The position numbers were made by a program, and so were the translations under genes. This document shows, piece by piece, positions 1 through 6,596 of a DNA stretch of 13,495 nucleotides (position 1 is its first letter; each line of letters starts with the position of its first letter). Location of the stretch: positions 1 to 13,495 of the forward strand of contig JAKPAQ010000390.1 in NCBI GenBank assembly GCA_029779385.1, in the 5' to 3' direction. Source of the stretch: Actinomycetes bacterium (lineage in GTDB: Bacteria > Actinomycetota > Actinomycetes > Propionibacteriales > Nocardioidaceae). Below the pieces are notes generated by a model. The model was given only the letters and a program-made list of their open reading frames with translations, ran no database searches and had not been told where the DNA came from.

Positions 1-262
1 GGTCGCCTTCAGTGGAATCATCATGTTCGTTGGCCTCGTCGTGCCGCACCTAGTGCGCATGCTGCTTGGGCCGTCTCATCGGACTTTGCTTTTGGCGAGC
101 GTGATCGGTGGTGCCGCCCTGGTCGTCTGGGCCGACCTGTTGGCCCGCACGTTGGTGGAGGGCTCGGACCTGCCAATCGGTCTACTCACTTCGTTGATCG
201 GTGGCCCTTTCTTCTTCTATCTAGTTCGGGCAACCCGATCTCGTTCGGGAGGTTGGGCATGA
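1..262 (+). CDS. hmuU: FecCD-family heme/siderophore ABC permease, C-terminal part (5' end outside window)
   Basis: Only the last 86 residues are visible; the frame is already open at base 2 and stops at TGA 260-262. The fragment opens with the FecCD signature region (GIIMFVGLVVPHLVR), the cytoplasmic loop that contacts the ATPase. Two hydrophobic segments follow (around LLLASVIGGAALVVWADLLA and IGLLTSLIGGPFFFYLV), as at the end of BtuC/HmuU permeases. The family forms the inner-membrane channel for heme, ferric siderophores or cobalamin and works with a substrate-binding lipoprotein and two ATPase subunits. Heme is the likely substrate because hmuV overlaps its stop (ATGA) and a heme oxygenase follows. 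The substrate assignment is inference; membership of the FecCD family is clear. Confidence 0.88.
   Translation, partial: VAFSGIIMFVGLVVPHLVRMLLGPSHRTLLLASVIGGAALVVWADLLARTLVEGSDLPIGLLTSLIGGPFFFYLVRATRSRSGGWA
247..252 (+). promoter_or_regulatory. Ribosome binding site that fixes the hmuV start at ATG 259
   Basis: GGGAGG lies 6 bases before ATG 259, within the permease coding end. An in-frame TTG at 253 directly abuts this Shine-Dalgarno and cannot use it, so ATG 259, overlapping the permease stop as ATGA, is the better start and implies translational coupling. Confidence 0.75.
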
Positions 263-1035
263 CCGAGATCGCGTACCGAGTCACAGGCTTGGGTTGCCGG
301 TTCGGCAGCCGGCAAATCGTTTCTGGCATCAATCTTGAAGTTCGCCGCGGCGAGGTCCTGGCCCTAGTTGGCCCAAACGGCGCCGGCAAGTCCACGATCC
401 TCGGTGCGTTGACCGGCGACGTTCCGGCCTCAGCAGGTCAGGTTGAACTCAACGGCAAGAACCTCAGCCAATGGCACGCCAAAGATCTGGCAAAGGTCCG
501 CGCGGTGCTTTTGCAATCGAACCAGGTGAGCTTCCCGTTCACCGTTCGTGAAGTAGTCGAGATGGGTCGCAATCCGTGGCTCGGACACGCTAGCGAAGCC
601 GAGGACGACGAGGCCATCGCCGAAGCAATCGAGTTGACCGACATCGCCCACCTCGTCGACCGGCGGTTCACCGCTCTTTCTGGTGGCGAAAAGGCGCGGG
701 TTTCCTTAGCTCGGGTGCTGGCTCAACGCACTGAAGTGGTGCTGCTGGACGAACCGACAGCGGCCTTGGATCTGCGCCACCAAGAAGAGGTCATGCAGGT
801 GACCGGCAAGTTGGCCAAGGCCGGTCGAGCAGTTGCGGTGGTTTTGCACGATCTGACTTTGGCCGCCGCCCGAGCCGATCGGATCGCGATGATCGACGGC
901 GGCGAATTGGTGGCGATTGGCGCCCCGCGTGAAGTGCTGACGGCCGAACGAGTCGCGAAGGTTTACGGGATTGAAGTCCACGTGATCGACGACAATCCGG
1001 GCGGCCATTTGATTGTGGTGCCGCACCGACTCTAG
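259..1035 (+). CDS. hmuV: Heme ABC transporter ATP-binding protein
   Basis: A 258-residue ATPase that energises heme import through the overlapping FecCD permease. All ABC motifs are present in order: Walker A GPNGAGKST at residues 38-46, Q-loop (VLLQSNQ), signature LSGGEKARVSLARVLAQ, Walker B VVLLDEPTAALDL and the H-loop VVLHDLTLAA. Length and the sequence around the Q-loop (FPFTVREVVEMGRNPW) are typical of HmuV/FecE-type importers rather than exporters. It starts four bases before the permease stop, so the two form one operon; a binding protein gene should lie left of the window. Heme as substrate rests mainly on the adjacent heme oxygenase; a siderophore is the alternative. Confidence 0.9.
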   Translation: MTEIAYRVTGLGCRFGSRQIVSGINLEVRRGEVLALVGPNGAGKSTILGALTGDVPASAGQVELNGKNLSQWHAKDLAKVRAVLLQSNQVSFPFTVREVVEMGRNPWLGHASEAEDDEAIAEAIELTDIAHLVDRRFTALSGGEKARVSLARVLAQRTEVVLLDEPTAALDLRHQEEVMQVTGKLAKAGRAVAVVLHDLTLAAARADRIAMIDGGELVAIGAPREVLTAERVAKVYGIEVHVIDDNPGGHLIVVPHRL

Positions 1036-1047
1036 GTGTGACCAAGA

Positions 1048-1063
1048 TGACGACACCTCGTCA
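1048..1063 (+). other. Small hairpin between hmuV and hmuO
   Basis: TGACGA and TCGTCA form a perfect 6-bp stem around the 4-base loop CACC, 12 bases after the hmuV stop. No T-run follows (GTTCGTATC), so an intrinsic terminator is weak at best. It may reduce read-through or simply be chance. An alternative pairing AGGTGT (1034-1039) with ACACCT (1053-1058) competes with it. Confidence 0.3.
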
Positions 1064-1067
1064 GTTC

Positions 1068-1090
1068 GTATCTGACACTGTGTCATATAC
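1068..1090. promoter_or_regulatory. 23-bp palindromic operator over the hmuO promoter, TetR-type (HrtR-like)
   Basis: The core is TGACAC-T-GTGTCA (1073-1085). GTAT (1068-1071) on the left pairs with ATAC (1087-1090) on the right, leaving a single mismatched pair (C1072/T1086) across 23 bases. The right arm covers most of the -10 box TATACT (1086-1091), so a bound protein would block RNA polymerase. The core matches, with one difference in 15 bases, the operator I recall for the heme-sensing TetR repressor HrtR of Lactococcus lactis (ATGACACAGTGTCAT). That the regulator here senses heme is inference; many TetR regulators use TGACACnGTGTCA-like sites. Confidence 0.7.
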
Positions 1091-1091
1091 T
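1086..1091 (+). promoter_or_regulatory. -10 box of hmuO promoter
   Basis: TATACT fits the actinobacterial -10 consensus TAnnnT and would start transcription near 1098, giving a short leader with the Shine-Dalgarno GAGAGG (1111-1116). No convincing -35 hexamer is seen about 17 bases upstream (CAGTTC at 1062-1067), which suits a regulated promoter. Confidence 0.6.
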
Positions 1092-1109
1092 TAGGGCAAC
1101 CTGACCAAA
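1091..1109. promoter_or_regulatory. DtxR/IdeR-type iron box upstream of hmuO
   Basis: The 19 bases starting TTAGGGCAACC match the consensus TTAGGTTAGCCTAACCTAA at 14 positions, including both TTAGG/ACC-type arms. The site covers the expected transcription start and ends 14 bases before ATG 1124. DtxR with Fe(II) would repress hmuO when iron is replete, as known for corynebacterial hmuO. The site abuts the palindrome at 1068-1090, so both repressors would probably compete with polymerase and perhaps with each other. Confidence 0.65.
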
Positions 1110-1123
1110 CGAGAGGTGCCAAA

Positions 1124-1780
1124 ATGACCGTGACGACCGAAGTCGGCCTGTCCGTCCAAATGCGCGAAGGCTCCCAAGCCGAGCACAAGGACGCTGAAGG
1201 GTCTTCCTTCATGGCATCGCTGCTGGACTCGAAAGTCAACGAGACCGGGTACACCGAGTACCTCGCGATGCTCCGGCCGATCTACGCAGCACTCGAAGAG
1301 GTGGGTGCGCGCCTCGCCGATGATCCGGTCGCTGGCGAACTGATCGACCCCGTACTCAACCGCCTAGCTGCCATTGACGAGGACCTAGCTTTTTGGACTG
1401 CAGGCGGCGAGATCCCCCAGATTTCCAGCCCCGCAGTCGACGCCTACGTCGCGCGGATCAAGGCGAGTGAAGCCGACCCGGCGCTGTTCGTCGCACACCA
1501 CTACACCCGTTACTTGGGCGATCTGTCCGGCGGCCAAGCCATCGGCCGGATCTTGGCGCGGGCTTTTGAACTCGAAGCAGGCAAGGGAATTGCGTTCTAC
1601 CAGTTTGACGCGATCGAGAAGCCGAAGCTGTACAAGGATGGCTACCGCGCGAGCCTCGACGCGTTGCCGTTGACCGCTGAAGGCAAAGAGCGTGTAGTGG
1701 CCGAAGTGAAGGTCGTCTTTGGCCTAAACGGCGCGCTCTTCAACGAACTTTCCCAGCACCTGCCGCGTTACGCCCGCTGA
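1124..1780 (+). CDS. hmuO: Biliverdin-producing heme oxygenase
   Basis: A 218-residue cytoplasmic enzyme that opens heme to biliverdin, CO and Fe(II) using O2 and electrons from a reductase. The proximal heme ligand is His21 in QAEHKDAEG, matching His20 of corynebacterial HmuO. The distal helix is YLGDLSGGQ (residues 130-138), whose glycines give room for bound oxygen. Length is typical for bacterial HO-1-like enzymes. The start is supported by GAGAGG at 1111-1116, 7 bases before ATG. It lies 88 bases after hmuV with its own promoter, palindrome and DtxR box, so it is probably induced by heme and by low iron, completing the route from heme import to iron release. Confidence 0.95.
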   Translation: MTVTTEVGLSVQMREGSQAEHKDAEGSSFMASLLDSKVNETGYTEYLAMLRPIYAALEEVGARLADDPVAGELIDPVLNRLAAIDEDLAFWTAGGEIPQISSPAVDAYVARIKASEADPALFVAHHYTRYLGDLSGGQAIGRILARAFELEAGKGIAFYQFDAIEKPKLYKDGYRASLDALPLTAEGKERVVAEVKVVFGLNGALFNELSQHLPRYAR

Positions 1781-1844
1781 GCGACAATAGCCGCCGCCTG
1801 ACGCATAAGCGTGTGCTCGCCGTGTCGGCGAACCGGACCGGTGG

Positions 1845-1850
1845 AACAAT
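1845..1850 (+). promoter_or_regulatory. Candidate leaderless -10 box for the LpdA-like gene
   Basis: AACAAT sits exactly 6 bases before GTG 1857, the spacing expected when transcription begins at the start codon. It misses the first T of TAnnnT. A GGTGGA at 1840-1845 is 11 bases from the start and is a poor alternative ribosome site. The preceding 76-base gap also holds the short hairpin TCGCCG-TGT-CGGCGA (1817-1831), without a T-run. Confidence 0.4.
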
Positions 1851-1856
1851 AAGCCT

Positions 1857-3227
1857 GTGACTCATGTGGCGATCATTGGCGGCGGACCCGGCGGCTATGA
1901 AGCGGCCCTGATCGCCCGGCGGTTGGGGGCAGAAGTCACCATCGTCGATCGAGATGGTCTTGGCGGTTCCACCGTGCTGACCGACTGCGTACCCAGCAAA
2001 ACGCTCATTGCCACCTCGGACCTGTTGACCGAGGTCGGGTCATCGGCGGAGTTGGGCGTCGAGTTGCCAACTTCAGTTAGTGCAGATTTGGCCGCGGTCA
2101 ACCAGCGAGTGCTGGACTTGGCCGCGGCGCAGTCCTCGGACATCGGCGAACGGATGGCCGCAGCCGGTGTCACCGTACTTTCTGGAACAGGCAAGGTAGT
2201 GGCCGCCAACACCGTCGTCGCCACGACTGCGACCGGCGACGCGACGCTAGTGGCCGACGGGATCCTGATCGCCACTGGCGCCCATCCGCGCGTAGTTGAT
2301 TCGGCCCAACCCGACGGTGAACGCATCCTGACGTGGGAGCAGATCTACAACCTGAGTGAGTTGCCGACCCACATGATCGTCGTGGGCTCGGGTGTCACCG
2401 GTGCTGAATTTGCCAGCGCCTACAACGGACTGGGCGCCAAAGTCACACTGGTTTCAAGTCGGTCGCGCGTGCTGCCGGGCGAGGACCCGGACGCAGCCAA
2501 CCTGATTGAAGACGTATTCACCCGTCGTGGCATGACGGTGATGGACAACTCGCGGATGGAATCGGTCGTCCGCGACGGCGATGAGGTCATCGTGACGTTG
2601 ACTGACGGCAGGACCGTTCGTGGCTCACACTGCCTGCTGGCGCTGGGTTCGATACCGAACACCGCTGGCTTGGGTTTAGCCGACGTAGGAGTGGGCACTG
2701 ACGCAGGCGGCTTCATCGAGGTCGACAAAGTTTCGCGAACTGCCGTGCCCGGGATCTATGCCGCTGGCGACTGCACCGGCGTTTTCATGCTGGCCTCGGT
2801 GGCCGCACAGCAGGGGCGGATCGCGATGGCGCACCTGCTGGGCGATGCGGTCCACCCGCTGGATCTGACGAAAGTCTCCAGCAATATCTTCACCTCTCCC
2901 GAAATCGCCACCGTTGGGGTCAGTCAACGTCAGATCGACGAACAAGGACTGCTTGTCGACACTGCGATGCTGCCGCTGGCGACCAACCCGCGCGCAAAAA
3001 TGCTCGGGGTTCATGACGGTTTCGTCAAACTGTTTTCCCGCCAGGGCGTTGGCACCCTGATCGGTGGCGTCGTGGTCGGGCCTAAGGCCAGCGAGTTGAT
3101 TCACACGGTCGCTGTTGCGGTGTCTGCCTCGCTGACTGCCGATCATGTCGCGAACGCGTTTACTGTCTATCCTTCGCTGTCTGGTTCGGTCGGCGAAGTG
3201 GCGCGGCGACTGCATCGCCAACTCTGA
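1857..3227 (+). CDS. lpdA: NAD(P)H dehydrogenase, LpdA/Rv3303c-type flavoprotein without redox disulfide
   Basis: A 456-residue member of the pyridine nucleotide-disulfide oxidoreductase fold. FAD binds through GGGPGGYEAA (8-17) and GIYAAGDCTG (299-308), NAD(P) through GSGVTGAEFA (177-186). The usual CxxxxC active site is GGSTVLTDCVPSK: the first Cys is Thr39 and only Cys44 remains. The C-terminal His-Glu pair is also absent (Tyr438 and Gly443 in VYPSLSG). This matches mycobacterial LpdA, described as an NAD(P)H-quinone reductase rather than a dihydrolipoamide dehydrogenase. VTLVSSRSR after the NAD motif may favour NADP(H). It starts with GTG 77 bases after hmuO. A role as electron donor to the heme oxygenase is possible but only suggested by position. 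Confidence 0.85.
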   Translation: MTHVAIIGGGPGGYEAALIARRLGAEVTIVDRDGLGGSTVLTDCVPSKTLIATSDLLTEVGSSAELGVELPTSVSADLAAVNQRVLDLAAAQSSDIGERMAAAGVTVLSGTGKVVAANTVVATTATGDATLVADGILIATGAHPRVVDSAQPDGERILTWEQIYNLSELPTHMIVVGSGVTGAEFASAYNGLGAKVTLVSSRSRVLPGEDPDAANLIEDVFTRRGMTVMDNSRMESVVRDGDEVIVTLTDGRTVRGSHCLLALGSIPNTAGLGLADVGVGTDAGGFIEVDKVSRTAVPGIYAAGDCTGVFMLASVAAQQGRIAMAHLLGDAVHPLDLTKVSSNIFTSPEIATVGVSQRQIDEQGLLVDTAMLPLATNPRAKMLGVHDGFVKLFSRQGVGTLIGGVVVGPKASELIHTVAVAVSASLTADHVANAFTVYPSLSGSVGEVARRLHRQL

Positions 3228-3244
3228 AGTAGAAGTTGAACGAA

Positions 3245-3275
3245 CCGCCTTTTGGCGGCAAATAACACCAGTGTT
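3245..3275 (+). terminator. Two adjacent hairpins after the LpdA-like gene
   Basis: CCGCC-TTTT-GGCGG (3245-3258) is followed by AACAC-CA-GTGTT (3264-3275) and a T-rich GTTTC. They lie 18 bases after the stop and could end lpdA transcription, but neither has a clear U-tract, so efficiency is uncertain. The rest of the gap to 3382 holds no recognisable -10/-35 pair. Confidence 0.4.
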
Positions 3276-3382
3276 GTTTCGCAGGTCAGCCTACAAACGC
3301 TGGAATGCATCCAAAATGTGTGTTCTGATGCCTGTGCTCGCTTAAGTAACAGATGTGAATCGCCAAAGAATGGACTTCCCCC

Positions 3383-6040
3383 ATGCATTCAAGGCTGAAC
3401 CGCTGCAGTTTCAGTTTGGTTGCCGCCTCGCTGGTCGGTGCCCTCGTGCTCACGCCGGTCGCCGCCCAGGCCGCCGGCACCGACCTCATCGAGGTGCGTC
3501 CGGCCTCGACAAGCCCCGCACCAGTTAACGATGCGGCGATCCCCGAAGAAGTCGCCGTAGAGCAGACCGCGGTCAAGGTTGATCCGGCGACACCCGGCGC
3601 GGCCGCAATCAAGCGGACCGAAGTCGAACCGTTCCGGATGGCCGGTGTTACTTGGGACGCGTCAGCAAGCGCCAAAGACGTCACCGTGCGGGTTCAAGTG
3701 CGCACAAACGGCTCGTGGGGCGCTTGGGAGACGCTAGAGGCAGAAGAGAGCATAGAGGGCGGCCGTCCGGGCACTGTGCCGCTGTGGACCGCTCAAGCCG
3801 CTGACGGTATCGCTGTCGATGTTCAAGCTGCAGCCGGAACTCCAACGGGCGTCAAGGTCACCACGATCGATCCCGGTCAACCAGAGACGGTAACTTCGGC
3901 TCGGTCGGCTGCGTTCACCGCTGAGGATGAAGAAGAAACCGAAACGGTCGCCGCAGACGGCACCCCTACGGTCGTGCCGATGCCAACGATCATCACGCGC
4001 AAGCAGTGGGGCGCGGGACCGGGAACGAGTTGCGACTCGCCGACAACTCAGCCAAAGGCACTTGGCGTAGTGGTGCACCACACTGCCGGTTCGAACACCT
4101 ACACAAAGGCCGAATCTGCGGGCCTAGTTCGCGGCTATCAGTCGTATCACGTCAAGGGGCACGGCTGGTGCGACATCGGCTACAACTTCCTAGTCGACCG
4201 GTTTGGCCAGGTCTTCGAAGGTCGCAAGGGTGGAATGCTCAATCAGGTTCGTGCTGCCCACTCCGGTGTTGACGCGGTAAACCAGTGGGCAACCGGTGTC
4301 TCGATGATGGGTCACTTCGAGAAGTCGGCGCCTAGCGAAGAAATGAAATCGGCGATGGTCAAGCTGCTCGGCTGGCGATTGGCGTACTTCAAGGCCAACC
4401 CCAAGGGCACCTATACGGTCGGTGGGAAAAAGTATCAAGTAATCAACGGTCACCGTGACGTCAAGTCCACCGCCTGCCCAGGTGCAATTGCCTACGCCTG
4501 GATAAATTCCGTTGGCGGGCTGAGGGACCGAGTAGCGGCCTACACCGCCAAAGCAACCTCGGCGGCCGGTGCGCCGGTAGCCGTTCCAGTGGTCTACACC
4601 GCACCGAGTTCATTCAAGGTTTCGGCTCGAGCAAAGACCTCACTGTCATTCCAATGGGCTTCCCAAGCCAAAGCACCTGGCTACCGTCTTTCGATTGTGA
4701 AACTCGGTTCGACAACCGGAACCCGCTACTTCTTCACCACCAAGAACTCGTTGAAGGTGACCAAGCTTAAGAAGGGGACCCGCTATCAGGTTCAGGTTGC
4801 AGTTGCCGATCCGAAAGCCCGTAAGCGGCTTGGTCCGCTTACGCCAGCGCCATACCTAATCGGGATTACCGTCGGGTACAAGCCAGCGACGGCACCAAGT
4901 CCGGCACCAACGACAGCCCCGGCAGCGGTCAACACGGTTACGGTGCCGGCCGGCGGCTCAGTTAGCTTCCGCGGCCACGGCTACGGACACGGAATCGGGA
5001 TGAGTCAGTACGGCGCCGAAGGCGGCGCACGCGCTGGATACAAGTTCGATGCCATTTTGGCGAAGTACTATCCGGGCACGAAGTTGGAGACCAAAGCCGG
5101 AGTCATTCGGGTAAACCTGACCGCCGACACTTCAAACTCGGTGAACGTAAAGCACACGGCCGGGTTGAAGATTCGCAACCTCTCGAACAACGTGGTAACT
5201 GCGTTGCCAGCTAAGGTCGGCTCGCTTTCGGTCACCAACTGGTCAATCGATACCGCTAAGGCGAACAAGGCGCACAACTCTTTGTACTACCAGTCCGGCT
5301 CCAAGTGGTACACCTTCGCGACGTTCAACGCCAACGCCCAGTTCGAAGGGCCAACGACCATCAACTTGGTACTGCCAAATGGGTCGCTGCGGGCGTATCG
5401 CGGTGCGCTGCGGTCGGCGGTGCCGAAGGCGGGATCGACGACTCGAGACACGATCAATGTGTTGAGCCTTGAGGACTACCTGCGTGGCGTGGTGCCGCGT
5501 GAGATGCCGGCCACCTGGAGTATTGAGGCGCTGAAGGCACAGTCGGTTGCTGCTCGGACGTACGCTTCGCGTTACCTCGGTTCGACTAAGCACTTCGATA
5601 TTTGCGATACGACTTCTTGCCAGGTCTATGGCGGCTTCGCCGCCGAAGCGACAAAGTCCAACCAAGCCGTCGACGGCACGAAGGGCAAGATTCTTACCCA
5701 CGGCGGTAAGCCCGCGTTCACGCAGTTCTCGAGTTCCTCAGGCGGGTACACGAACAAAGGTTCGTTCGCCTATCTGTCGGCGGTCAGCGACCCCTGGGAC
5801 AGCTGGAGTGGCAACAAGAACTACTCGTGGACGATCAAGGTCAGCGCAAAAACAATTGCGGCCAAGTATCCGTCTGTGGGCACTCTGCGGACGCTAACTG
5901 TCACGAAACGAAACGGGCTGGGTCAGTCTGGCGGGCGAGTGCTTTCTATGACGATCAAAGGCTCCAAGGGTTCCAAGACCATCACGGGAGTTGACGCCCG
6001 CTGGGCCTTTGGCTTGCGGTCGGATTGGTTCGGTTTCTGA
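3383..6040 (+). CDS. Secreted peptidoglycan hydrolase: PGRP/Amidase_2 – FnIII-like – SpoIID fusion
   Basis: An 885-residue exported protein. Residues 1-30 form a Sec signal peptide (hydrophobic core SLVAASLVGALVL, cleavage near AAQA-AG). Residues about 85-150 are the beta-rich domain common before actinobacterial PGRP domains (VRVQVRTNGSWGAWETLE). Residues about 203-390 are a zinc amidase of the PGRP family: His232/233 (VVHHTAG), Tyr267, His357 (NGHRDV) and Cys365 (STACPG) are the expected zinc and catalytic residues. A fibronectin-III-like domain (405-478) and a Pro/Ala/Thr linker (500-516) lead to a SpoIID domain: GHGYGHGIGMSQYGA (531-545) and SLEDYLRGVVPREMPATW (695-712), with Glu707 at the catalytic position of SpoIID lytic transglycosylases. 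The amidase should strip stem peptides and the SpoIID part cut denuded glycan. The start has only a weak GGA 8 bases upstream. Non-sporulating actinobacteria use such enzymes in wall turnover. Confidence 0.87.
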   Translation: MHSRLNRCSFSLVAASLVGALVLTPVAAQAAGTDLIEVRPASTSPAPVNDAAIPEEVAVEQTAVKVDPATPGAAAIKRTEVEPFRMAGVTWDASASAKDVTVRVQVRTNGSWGAWETLEAEESIEGGRPGTVPLWTAQAADGIAVDVQAAAGTPTGVKVTTIDPGQPETVTSARSAAFTAEDEEETETVAADGTPTVVPMPTIITRKQWGAGPGTSCDSPTTQPKALGVVVHHTAGSNTYTKAESAGLVRGYQSYHVKGHGWCDIGYNFLVDRFGQVFEGRKGGMLNQVRAAHSGVDAVNQWATGVSMMGHFEKSAPSEEMKSAMVKLLGWRLAYFKANPKGTYTVGGKKYQVINGHRDVKSTACPGAIAYAWINSVGGLRDRVAAYTAKATSAAGAPVAVPVVYTAPSSFKVSARAKTSLSFQWASQAKAPGYRLSIVKLGSTTGTRYFFTTKNSLKVTKLKKGTRYQVQVAVADPKARKRLGPLTPAPYLIGITVGYKPATAPSPAPTTAPAAVNTVTVPAGGSVSFRGHGYGHGIGMSQYGAEGGARAGYKFDAILAKYYPGTKLETKAGVIRVNLTADTSNSVNVKHTAGLKIRNLSNNVVTALPAKVGSLSVTNWSIDTAKANKAHNSLYYQSGSKWYTFATFNANAQFEGPTTINLVLPNGSLRAYRGALRSAVPKAGSTTRDTINVLSLEDYLRGVVPREMPATWSIEALKAQSVAARTYASRYLGSTKHFDICDTTSCQVYGGFAAEATKSNQAVDGTKGKILTHGGKPAFTQFSSSSGGYTNKGSFAYLSAVSDPWDSWSGNKNYSWTIKVSAKTIAAKYPSVGTLRTLTVTKRNGLGQSGGRVLSMTIKGSKGSKTITGVDARWAFGLRSDWFGF

Positions 6041-6075
6041 ATTCGGACAGGTTCGGTTTCCTTGTTCGCAAGTGA

Positions 6076-6081
6076 GATACT
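6076..6081 (+). promoter_or_regulatory. Leaderless -10 box of the small membrane protein gene
   Basis: GATACT stands exactly 6 bases before ATG 6088, placing the transcript start at the A of ATG. No Shine-Dalgarno is present in the 47-base gap after the amidase gene, which supports leaderless expression. Confidence 0.5.
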
Positions 6082-6087
6082 CAGACT

Positions 6088-6522
6088 ATGTTTCGTCGCA
6101 GACTGCTGATTACGATCAGCACCGCCGCCTTGGCCAATGCGCTCGCGCTTGGGGTTTCGGCTTGGCTGCTCGACGGTTTCGCGCTGACGACCACTTGGTG
6201 GCTGATCGCGGTGGTGCTGTTCACCGTGCTGAGTGTCGTACTGCGGGTCGCCGCGGTACGGCTCGGCTCGAAGTGGCTCAGGGTCACCACGATCACCGGC
6301 GGGCTGCTGCTCACCGCAGTCGCGCTGGCTTTGACCGACTGGATAGTGCCGAGCTCTGGTTTTGAGATCACCGGTTGGGCGACTTGGCTTGTTGTCACCT
6401 TGATCGTGTGGGCGGCCGGGGTGGCCTTCGGCGAGGTCGATCATCATGCGCCCGCCGAGACCCCCGGCGTTTCACCGGCAGAACGCGACGCCGCCCGCGA
6501 CCGTCTTCGCAAAGCGTCCTGA
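6088..6522 (+). CDS. Small membrane protein, four helices, phage holin superfamily IV-like (YvlD type)
   Basis: A 144-residue protein with four predicted membrane helices at about 6-28, 34-56, 64-86 and 94-114, a short positively charged N-terminus (MFRRR) and a charged cytoplasmic tail (EVDHHAPAETPGVSPAERDAARDRLRKAS). The pattern resembles the YvlD/'4-TMS phage holin' family of chromosomal membrane proteins, whose role is not established; there are no phage genes here, so a lysis function is not implied. It follows the wall hydrolase in the same direction after 47 bases, but has its own leaderless promoter and ends at a very strong terminator. Family placement is by pattern recognition and should be confirmed by a profile search. 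Confidence 0.7.
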   Translation: MFRRRLLITISTAALANALALGVSAWLLDGFALTTTWWLIAVVLFTVLSVVLRVAAVRLGSKWLRVTTITGGLLLTAVALALTDWIVPSSGFEITGWATWLVVTLIVWAAGVAFGEVDHHAPAETPGVSPAERDAARDRLRKAS

Positions 6523-6537
6523 GGTTTTCTAGAACTC

Positions 6538-6578
6538 AAAAGGTCGGCCCCGAGCAACTGCTCGGGGCCGACCTTTTT
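6538..6578. terminator. Strong symmetric bidirectional terminator
   Basis: A 19-bp perfect inverted repeat: AAAAGGTCGGCCCCGAGCA (6538-6556), two loop bases, then the complement to 6577, with T-run 6574-6578. Since an A-run precedes the left arm, it also works on the minus strand. It sits 15 bases after the membrane protein stop and 19 bases after the accA3 stop (reading leftward), so it ends both convergent transcripts. Confidence 0.95.
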
Positions 6579-6596
6579 GGGTTGTTCGTGAAGAGT

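Noticed and set aside
253..258. TTG start for hmuV two codons upstream
   Set aside because: It directly abuts the Shine-Dalgarno GGGAGG; ATG 259 has the right spacing and the ATGA overlap.
3228..3382. c-di-AMP (ydaO) riboswitch before the wall hydrolase
   Set aside because: Such riboswitches often precede actinobacterial wall hydrolases, but none of the conserved elements could be recognised in this 155-base gap.
6088..6522. Phage lysis holin
   Set aside because: Topology is holin-superfamily-like, but there are no phage genes nearby and the family is common as chromosomal membrane proteins.
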